A model generated the notes under the pieces. The model made no database searches. It was given only the letters and a program-made list of their open reading frames with translations, and was not told where the DNA came from. From positions 4,294-42,615 of the forward strand of contig NRSV01000118.1 of NCBI GenBank assembly GCA_002286855.1: DNA of 38,322 nt, in the 5' to 3' direction. A program made the position numbers and the translations under genes. Positions 31,443 to 38,322 of the stretch are shown piece by piece. Source of the stretch: Bipolaris cookei (Eukaryota; Ascomycota; Dothideomycetes; Pleosporales; Pleosporaceae). Positions within the stretch are counted from its first letter, which is position 1, and each line of letters starts with the position of its first letter.

Positions 31443-31734
31443 CACTACCTATCATATATGCGATTGATCAAATAGTGGTTTCTTTCTCTGTATTTAATCA
31501 TAGAAGAATATTTTATGACTGCCTTTAAGAGTTCAAACGACCCAGTTCGTATCCCAAAGGGACTTTTCTCTTCTTGAGCAGATACTGTCCCATTCAGTTC
31601 TTAGTGCGTTTTTAAGTTGATGCGGTGCGTAGAAATCTCCAACACGAGCTTGGTTGAAACCACGAAACCAAAAGAAGGTAGCTCATCAATTATAAGAGTA
31701 TAGATTTATCTCTTATCCCCATGTCCATAAATAT
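31443..31734. other. Spacer between transposon and chromo shadow gene
   Basis: AT-rich, with no gene. It should contain the 3' UTR of the minus-strand chromo shadow gene. Confidence 0.4.
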
Positions 31735-32218
31735 TCACTTCTGATGCCCTCCTTGCTTCCGATTTGTTGAAGCGATAGCTGAAGGCTTTGGCGTGCTAAT
31801 CTCCAATGCCGACTCCCGTGCGCGATACTGTGATAGTTGTTTTGCGCGTATGTGCTCTGCTCTCAATCTACGGATCTCGTGCTCATAATAAGAGAACACC
31901 TGTTCAGGTTAACCTAGAAACTAATCGTTTCAAGTGACACTACTAACTTTTCGTGGGCACTTCGTGTACAGGATCTTGACTGGGTATTTGTTGACTTGCG
32001 AGTCCTGCCAGGTCACTTCCCCAATCCATCTGCCATCGTCCTCATAGATCCTGTTTATTTTAGGTTGGATGTTCTCCCAGGTGCTCATTCGCATCCTCTT
32101 CAATAATCTTTTTGGCCCTTCTGGGACTTTAGGCAAGCGTCCCCTACCCTCCTGTGCATGTCCTGAACATTAGTAACATATAGAATTTAAACAAGGAAAC
32201 TCACTTACTCTTCAACAT
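31735..32218 (-). CDS. Chromo shadow domain-only protein (HP1-like)
   Basis: Three exons, 32218-32209, 32162-31948 and 31899-31735, with introns of 46 bp (GTAAGT, an ACTAAT branch site, TTCAG) and 48 bp (GTTAGT, GTTAAC, AACAG). The product is about 129 residues. Residues 31-88 form a chromo shadow domain: Trp32 in MSTWENIQ, Val-x-Trp55-x-Asp, Lys71-Cys72-Pro73, and VFSYYEHEI (79-81 YYE), matching the HP1 pattern W...VxWKD...KCPxKVxxFYExxL. It dimerises HP1 and binds PxVxL partners in heterochromatin; the Trp after FYExxL in animal HP1 is Arg here. A basic N-terminus (KRLLKRMRM) precedes it and a basic helix (EIRRLRAEHIRAKQL) follows. No chromodomain is present: an in-frame TGA lies just upstream of the start. 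It is either a complete small gene or the tail of a broken HP1 copy; both introns are intact. Confidence 0.75.
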
Positions 32219-34638
32219 TCCACCTGTTAACCAAGTTCTTGGTGTACAGTCTCAGCAATACTTTCACCGTGAAGTTCCCGTGGCAGTTTTGTTTGTAGAT
32301 GAATGAGCAGTCACTATGGGCCAGCGAGGAACGTTTATCTTGCAAACTATTCCAGGAGCGTATCTCTAATCATGCCTCATAGAACCATTGTATAGGTTTA
32401 ATCATGTGATGTGCTTTGCATTTGACGTACGGGTAATGGTCATGACGGCTCAATGTGGGGGACTGTCATTGGGTGAGCATTTGACGGGATGCACCATGTT
32501 GGCTTTAGGCTTCTCTACGAAGGCGGACCCAACGCGATTGTTAGTGCTCAGTAAGACGAGCTGGTAAGCCTTCTGGCCAGTACAACTCATCCCTTCTGTT
32601 ACGGCAGCGAGACCGAAATACAATATGTATGCAGCGTCGGCGGAACCTTTTACATGAATATCACAAATAGCTTTTGCTCTGAGTGGTTCCAAGTTTCACG
32701 TAAGTAGTTGGTGCGCATTTAGACATGTTCGACCATGCTGTGATCGATAACTGTCCACTGAATAGACGTAAACGAAGAGGATGATTTGATGTAGATAAGT
32801 CATTTTTATTTTGTGTCGATCAAGTAATCTCCACCGGTCCTGCTGTGTCTCGATCACGGTGGCATTACCCTCGCAAGTTCGCTTCTAAAGGATCTCACAG
32901 TACTTACAAAGAAGGCACTGCTGTCAAATCTATTAAGCGGGATCGAAAGATTATGCATTGGTCGACTGTTAGAAGTGTTTTTGGGGGCGCGACTATACTA
33001 TCATAGCGCGAGAGCGTGGTGGCTGGGAAGGTGACTGGGCAGCATGCGGCTCCCGAACTCCACAATCCAACACAATCTACATTCTGATAATGGAGCTGAG
33101 GGTTTCTCAGCCTCTATGATAGCTGACACCCGAAATCGAATAGTAGGGCTTTTTAATGCTGATCTAAATAGTATGTTTCGACGTCTAGCTAACAGCTAAT
33201 GCGATTGCTGCTGTTAGACTTTCTGGGAACGCCTTTCTGCTCAACTATCAGTCGGCTGACTATAGCATCATTTTTGACAGGTCGCACGCTTGCTACATCT
33301 TCGGAGAAGGTAATCGTATCATCGATATAGCAGTGTAGCAGCATGTGACTAGACTGTTGATATATAGTTGTTTTATGATTTCTCTTAGCTTGAATCGACA
33401 CATTCTTCATCGCTTTGACAATAACAATTGCTACTCAACTGTCAGATTTCCGGTCGCCCCTTGGTCTCTTGAGCTTATTGTCCAACAATACCCAACCGAT
33501 GCATTACCTCAGGACGGTTAAATGACAAATATCTAACTACCTATCCCAGATATGCTGTCTCAGGCTTCCAGAACTAGCTATTTCAATATCGAACTACTGC
33601 TGCAAGAAACATCTCGATACAGATTCGGTTCTTCTTACACTAACGACTGTTAGTAGAGGTGTGACCGTGCAATCTACTGGCTACCGACTGTAGTATAGAA
33701 GTTGCGGCTTGAGATTACAAGGTTTTCACTTTTGTCCGTTAGGTAATCGATCTTTCCGCGTCGGTCTATTACTGTCTCGACTGTTTCTTCCAGTTTTCAG
33801 CATTCTGTCGTTTAGATCCTTCTCTATGCTGCTTATCGACTGCGATTCTGCATTCTTCCACCTGTATTGCATGTTTGTGGGTGAGAACAGTTTTTCCAAA
33901 TGCATCTTGTCTACATTATAAGGAAAGCAATTGCAAATCTCGACCAAAAAACGCAAGACCACCAGGTCAATGTTTTTAGAGGGGTCATTCTTAAATACTA
34001 ACATGCCACACATCTAATCGGAACGATATACATGGACTTTCAGATGGGGATCTATTTCAGTTCTTAGCCAGCGCCAGTCCATCAGGAATAGAGCTCACGT
34101 AATTCTTTAAGCTCTTTATTATAGAATCCATAGGACTGGCATCGCTGAGCGAAGCTCTTTTCACATTCATCAATCTATTCTGTACCTTGAGACGGAGTAT
34201 CGGCAATGAAGCCAGCATCGATAACGATGCCGGAAATTTTGGTATGGCTAAAAAAGGGCTAAAAAACAGATTTCTATGGTCTAAGGTACAGATACAGCCC
34301 GTATATGCCTGCATGTGGGTCGGAATCTTAAGCCTTATGAGACTGCCAAACCCGAGAGGTGGATGACTATTACAGCACGCTTACGACATTGAATGTTTGC
34401 TTATTTAGCTCTGTTCCTTTATATAGGTATGCCCGGGCCATCCAAGATATGATTTTGAGCCTTTTTCGACGACTAAAATGATGACCCGTTAATCGCGTCA
34501 GCAACTTGACTCATAACTAGATAGCATATAAAGTGGTCTTTTCCATACTCTCGTTGCAGTAATTTTTGGGACATGTCGAACACTGACAAACGTCTCATTT
34601 AGTAGTAGGTTTAGCACCGTCACAGCAATTTACACGAG
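32219..34638. other. AT-rich gene-poor stretch
   Basis: About 2.4 kb. Minus-strand frames at 32450-32692, 33189-33410, 33726-34013 and 34057-34314 look faintly protein-like (for example SKNIDLVVLRFLVEICNCF), but share no known motif and could not be spliced together. The last 200 bp must hold the promoter of the WD40 gene, or a lost upstream part of it. Confidence 0.4.
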
Positions 34639-35220
34639 ATGGGCATCTTCCCACGCTATTTCCAGAGTCAAAATGATGACACGTCTTCGCGAACTACGGA
34701 AGGGCACATCGACTGCATCAACTCCATAGTCTTTTCACACGACTCAAATTTCATCGCGTCTGCCTCGTGTGATAGAACTGTCAAGTTGTGGAAAGCATCT
34801 AGCGGCGAGTGCTGGCACACGTTTGTAGGTCACAAGGATTGTGTTAACGACGTACTTTTTTTGCCTGGCGTAAACAAGCTAGTGTCGGCATCGTGCGATA
34901 ATACGATAAAAATCTGGGATATGCAGAGTCTGGATTGCGTGCAAACTTTGGAGGGCCACCAAGACTGCGTTACCTCTGTGACGTTTTCCCCCAGCTTGAA
35001 TCGGCTGGCGTCAGCGTCTTGCGACAGAACTGTTAGGATTTGGGATATGAAGGCTGTCCAGTGCATAGGAATTTTGCATGGCCACAACAACGATATTGCT
35101 TCTGTCACTTTCTCAGCGAACTCAAAACAGCTCGTGTCTGCGTCCTGCGACAGTATGATGAAGATCTGGAACATGGACAGTTCAGAGTGCACGCAAATCT
35201 GGAAGGGCAAACAGGATTAG
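34639..35220 (+). CDS. Orphan WD40 fragment, four NWD-type repeats
   Basis: 193 residues made almost entirely of four 42-residue WD40 repeats (21-62, 63-104, 105-146, 147-188). Each has the GH near the start and a SASCDxxxxIW core; the SASCD Cys is the same in all four. A fifth repeat breaks off after KGKQD at the stop. A closed propeller normally needs seven blades, so this is probably the 3' part or a deletion product of a longer gene. Long arrays of near-identical 42-residue repeats are typical of fungal STAND/NLR-like proteins (HET-E, NWD class), where they sense ligands; no NACHT or HET domain is visible upstream. It might still work as a half-propeller dimer. The ATG at 34639 is the first in frame. 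Confidence 0.75.
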   Translation: MGIFPRYFQSQNDDTSSRTTEGHIDCINSIVFSHDSNFIASASCDRTVKLWKASSGECWHTFVGHKDCVNDVLFLPGVNKLVSASCDNTIKIWDMQSLDCVQTLEGHQDCVTSVTFSPSLNRLASASCDRTVRIWDMKAVQCIGILHGHNNDIASVTFSANSKQLVSASCDSMMKIWNMDSSECTQIWKGKQD

Positions 35221-35546
35221 CTGTCTCTGTGATGAGCACAGCCAAATCAAATTTCCAGTTTCACTCGTGTTAAGAGTATTCGAATACGATCTAATGATGC
35301 AGGGTGATTCTTTCACCATGGTCTTGCAGTGAGACAACGTGGCATTCTTCTTATAAGCCAAATTTTTGTAGGCATCTAGAGTGATAGCGTGCATACACAT
35401 ACCTGAAAAGAGTGAGAAATACCAATAGGGGATGTGTGACGCTACGCATGTCAGTGAAATGGGAGCGAGAATCTGAGTATTTTCTACGTGTAATTACGCG
35501 CATATTTTTGCCTCTAATAAAAGAGACTGTAGATTCCGTGTCTCTG
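35221..35546. other. Downstream of WD40 fragment
   Basis: No gene seen. In no frame does a further WD repeat continue after the stop. Confidence 0.45.
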
Positions 35547-35548
35547 TA

Positions 35549-35742
35549 CAGTCGTTAGCGATTGCGGCTTCACCTCTGCGTGCAGCATTCAACAATATCA
35601 GTCATCGTTAGATCGATGACTGACCAATCACATCGACTATTCCGTAGCAGACATCTAGCGGTAAGTCATATACGGAGGGTGAGACAGTTCAAAACCGTTG
35701 CGCAGCTGTGCGCAGGGGTGAAGCCGCAATCGCTAACAACTG
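35549..35742. repeat. MITE copy 3 (194 bp, TA target site)
   Basis: Third copy in the same orientation, flanked by TA (35547-35548 and 35743-35744). Differences from the other two include GCGGTAAGTCAT for GCGCTAAGCCAT in the interior and CTAAC for CTAGC in the right TIR. Confidence 0.92.
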
Positions 35743-35744
35743 TA

Positions 35745-36582
35745 CTCGTAGATAAATATATTGTGATCATCATTATAAGGATATGGAGTTATCAACACTA
35801 CAATCTCATGCAGCTGCAGCTTCCGGTTTCTGTAAGCAGGCGATCTCTGATCCCATGCTAAGCCTCTATCGCTTAGTGGTAATCTTGCCCAAGTAGTGTT
35901 AGTTTATGTCAGCGATGCGTCTTCTTTCAAACTCTCAGACCAACCAACACATCATTTTTACATGGCTTAGCTCTTTTTGGACAAGCGTACACCGGGCGGG
36001 TCCGTGTTCTGCGTGGGATGACAGTTGGGCTATGGGCGCAAAGCGGAAGCTGCAAGTGCATGAGATTGTACGATACCCAACTTAGACGGAAAGACTCAAG
36101 ACGGGAATGTAGTAGATAACGGCAAGTTAATTAATGACTCATCAAAGGAAGCTATTCTCTACTATCTTTGAAAATATTCAATCGGTACTACTCCTCTAGC
36201 CCTGACTAGGCCTTGGGCCAGTCAAGCGGCTTCGACTGCAGCATGTAATTACCAGTAACTGAATAGGCCAGCATATCATGTGTATAGTTGGCTATGTGAT
36301 TGAGTCGTCTTTTAATCATACGTCATAGAGTCTTGAGGTGATCGTATGACGGGTTTCGCTCTGCTAATCGCATGTAAGCAGCTCACATAGCAGAGCGCAC
36401 GCCAATCTCGTTACTAGTGACTAAAAGTAATAGCAAGAACTCTAATCTTCTTCGAATTTCTGCACCTCTTGTTCATGATAGGGAGAGGACATGAGTTTAT
36501 AGCACCCCAGCTCCCCGTATGTAAGATCAAGCAAGTTGGCAATCTGCTAAGAATCTCTTGTATTTGTTCAAGAGTGCTCGCA
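35745..36582. other. Upstream of DUF3455 gene
   Basis: No coding gene. It contains the inverted repeat at 36357-36397, and it should hold the promoter of the DUF3455 gene. An ATG at 36469 in the same frame would give an N-terminus without signal-peptide character. Confidence 0.4.
36357..36397. repeat. Inverted repeat, 9 bp arms, 23 nt loop
   Basis: CGCTCTGCT at 36357-36365 pairs with AGCAGAGCG at 36389-36397. It lies about 190 bp before the DUF3455 start codon, so it could be a regulatory palindrome or a hairpin in a leader. No family is recognised. Confidence 0.35.
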
Positions 36583-37456
36583 ATGTTTCCTTCATCATTG
36601 ATATGGACCGTCTTACTTTTCAGTTCGTTTGGCAGCTCTGCTAACGCTCTGCTCGTAACCAATAACAACGCACCTGTTCATACTCCGGCAAAGGCTATCG
36701 ACAACCTTGCTGGCATAATGCCTCAAAGTTCCCTTTCGGCTCCAGCTGGTCAGCTCAAGTACGTTGTGCTAGGGCTCGGGACCCAAAATTACACATGCGC
36801 CAAGGATGACGAGCTTGACGTGCCCGTCGCCACAGGTGCAACAGGTAGATAGTACTAGCTCAGCAACAAGGATATTGCTGACATTGGAAAAGCCGTTCTT
36901 TACGACATTGGCAGCAAGCTCAGTACCAACCTGTGGACTGCGAAATGGAAACTTCGGGCAATATCTGCTCTAGCCCTCCTTTTGAGCACCCACCCAAAAG
37001 CGTTAGACGGTTATCTAAGCCTAGAAGGTTTTGACAGAATCGTTGGGCACCACTTTTTTGTGTTTTCGAATGGCACAAGCCTACCTACATTTGCCTTTGA
37101 CCAGCTGTCTGAGTCACCCTACCCTGTTGCCCAGGTTAGAAAAGTTGAAGGAACAGATGCTCCTAGATCAGCGTATTCTGGGCTGCATCAAGAGGGGGCA
37201 GTTCCTTGGCTCCACCTTGCCGACGCCGGGTCTTCCGTGGGTGGTATTGATACTGTATATCGCCTCGAAACAGCTGGTGGAAAGGGACCAGCGAATTGCC
37301 AAGGTCGACAAGGTAGTTTCGAAGTCGAGTACGCCGCCCAATGTAAGTCGATTCTAAATAAACTGAAAGTATCGCAGCAGGCTAACGATAGCTCTAGACT
37401 GGGTCTTTGGACCCACCGATCGTCCCACGATCAACCATAAACAATCCTCCATGTAA
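36583..37456 (+). CDS. Secreted DUF3455-family protein
   Basis: Three exons: 36583-36844, 36893-37342 and 37398-37456. The introns (48 and 55 bp) have GTAGAT/GTAAGT donors, GCTGAC/GCTAAC branch sites and AAG/TAG acceptors. The product is about 256 residues. The N-terminus MFPSSLIWTVLLFSSFGSSANA is a signal peptide. The mature part has the hallmarks of DUF3455, a conserved secreted fungal family of unknown function: PAGQLKYVVLGLGTQNYTC, GATAVLYDIGSKL across intron 1, AQVRKVEGTDAPRSAY, WLHLADAG, VYRLETAGGKGPANC and a terminal VEYAAQYW across intron 2. The second acceptor was chosen to restore AAQYW; one six bases upstream is also in phase. An upstream in-frame ATG (36469) is rejected because it hides the signal peptide. 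A hAT transposon begins within about 20 bp of the stop codon. Confidence 0.88.
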
Positions 37457-37470
37457 AGGCCAGTAAATGA

Positions 37471-38322
37471 CATGGTCGGGCGCCCATCCCCATGGTCTGA
37501 ATCCCATGGGCGCCCATGGGGCCCATGGGCAGGACTGCTCTAGCCATTTTAGGTAGCGCTAGTACTAATATAGTTAAGCTTATGACGCTGTGTAGTGTAA
37601 GGTTACCAGTCAATCCACAGCGATATTAGAAGTCTCACCTCATCTCATCTCTTACCTACAATACTCTATATCTCTGCTCTACTTCTATATCAAGAAACTA
37701 TTCTACACTATTAATATGACTTTTAACTTTCAGTTTGCGAGCCAGCGCGACTTTCCTGGCACGCAATTTGACCCAGAACCACCTGTTCAAGGCCCTTTTG
37801 ATCGAACGTTTAGTATCTATGAAGATGACGGATCTACCCTTTCTACCCTCCAATCAAGCCAGCTAGAGGTACCTACTCAATTTCAAGAGACCTATGAGGA
37901 CACTGTTGTCGCCTTAGCTGAGCCGGCTCCCGTTATATCTATGCCGTTCGATTATAAGTGGATCGATTGGAATGCTGGTGCCCGCCCTCTTCAGGGGTTT
38001 GAGTTATTAGAGCGACACAAACGAACAAGTGCTTGGTGGTGGCGTTATGGAGTACCATTAATCGGACCAAGAGTGAATACGAAGACTAGGAAGGTCGAGA
38101 GAACAGAGTGTTTCTTGTGCAAGGCTTGTCACCTTGCTAGACCAACTCTTGAAGAGCCTGTGCGTACGCAGGGTGGATCAAAAGGAGTAATTAAGCACTT
38201 TAAAGACATTCACTACAAGACGTACAAGGAGCATGTCACCGACGCTGTGAGCCAACTTCATCAAGACTACTCAATAGCAACATTTGACCACGGCGATCTA
38301 AAGCAGCAATCAACTCACGACC
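37471..38322 (+). mobile_element. 5' part of a hAT transposon (cut by window end)
   Basis: The element appears to open with a GC-rich palindromic block (37471-37530) with several CCATGG/GGGCGCCC motifs, unlike the AT-rich surroundings. A leader of about 185 bp and a hAT-type transposase frame follow. The other TIR and the target duplication are beyond the window, so the exact start is uncertain by some bases. Confidence 0.6.
37716..38322 (+). CDS. hAT-family transposase, N-terminal part
   Basis: A frame of 202 codons, open to the end of the window from ATG 37716. The first 75 residues are acidic and polar. Residues 79-120 (DYKWIDWNAGARPLQGFELL, then RTSAWWWRYG) and the following cysteine/histidine set Cys132-x2-Cys135 with His161-x4-His166 (IKHFKDIH) fit the degenerate BED-type zinc finger that starts fungal hAT transposases. 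The catalytic RNase H-like core and the C-terminal dimerisation domain would lie beyond the window. No stop is seen in the part present, so the copy could be intact. Confidence 0.75.
   Translation, partial: MTFNFQFASQRDFPGTQFDPEPPVQGPFDRTFSIYEDDGSTLSTLQSSQLEVPTQFQETYEDTVVALAEPAPVISMPFDYKWIDWNAGARPLQGFELLERHKRTSAWWWRYGVPLIGPRVNTKTRKVERTECFLCKACHLARPTLEEPVRTQGGSKGVIKHFKDIHYKTYKEHVTDAVSQLHQDYSIATFDHGDLKQQSTHD

Noticed and set aside
33189..34314. Minus-strand frames that might be a STAND/HET-type N-terminus for the WD40 fragment
   Set aside because: They are on the opposite strand to the WD40 repeats, show no domain motif and cannot be joined by plausible introns.
1..38322. CRISPR arrays, tRNA or rRNA genes
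   Set aside because: No regularly spaced direct repeats and no recognisable tRNA or rRNA sequence; the intron-bearing genes indicate a eukaryotic genome.

Overview
The window looks like an accessory, repeat-rich region of a filamentous ascomycete genome (Pezizomycotina, probably Dothideomycetes; genus not determinable by eye). The evidence is single genes with 48-70 bp introns of the type GTRNGT...CTRAC...YAG, fungal-type pogo/Fot1 and hAT transposons, a copia-like LTR, a LINE tail, and fungal families (spherulin-type cupin, DUF3455, ferritin-like secreted protein, NRPS-type thioester reductase, NWD-type WD40). Many single-frame ORFs are only exons, so the gene models below are spliced by hand.

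Layout. 1-2.1 kb: 3' end of a LINE (minus strand) abutting a decayed copia-like LTR and leader. 2.5-4.8 kb: a weak small gene, then a secreted cupin gene. 5.6-10.1 kb: MITE copy 1, a two-exon ankyrin-repeat gene, and an intact pogo-family transposon with perfect 51 bp inverted repeats, inserted 30 bp after the ankyrin stop codon. 10.9-16 kb: two small genes encoding a bZIP-type basic region without an adjacent leucine zipper, on either side of a polytopic membrane-protein gene, then a short coiled-coil gene. 16.4-17 kb: a probable MFS transporter relic. 17.65 kb: MITE copy 2. 18.5-20.2 kb: a secreted Ser/Thr-rich protein with a ferritin-like domain. 22.0-22.6 kb: another short coiled-coil gene. 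24.3-26.9 kb: a degenerate sterol-reductase-like FAD protein and a divergent F-box-like gene. 28.2-29.3 kb: a frameshifted stand-alone thioester reductase. 29.5-31.4 kb: a second pogo-family transposon with one internal stop. 31.7-32.2 kb: a small gene that is only a chromo shadow domain. 34.6-35.2 kb: four orphan WD40 repeats. 35.5 kb: MITE copy 3. 36.6-37.5 kb: a three-exon DUF3455 gene with the 5' end of a hAT transposon directly behind it, running off the window.

I see no single pathway linking the genes. The pattern is of partial regulatory or signalling modules (chromo shadow without chromodomain, basic regions without zippers, a reductase without its adenylation module, WD repeats without a STAND core) among mobile elements. 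The chromo shadow-only gene and the pair of zipperless basic-region genes, which share an intron position, are the best candidates for something undescribed. The rest is most simply read as gene decay and transposon traffic in a fast-evolving compartment.
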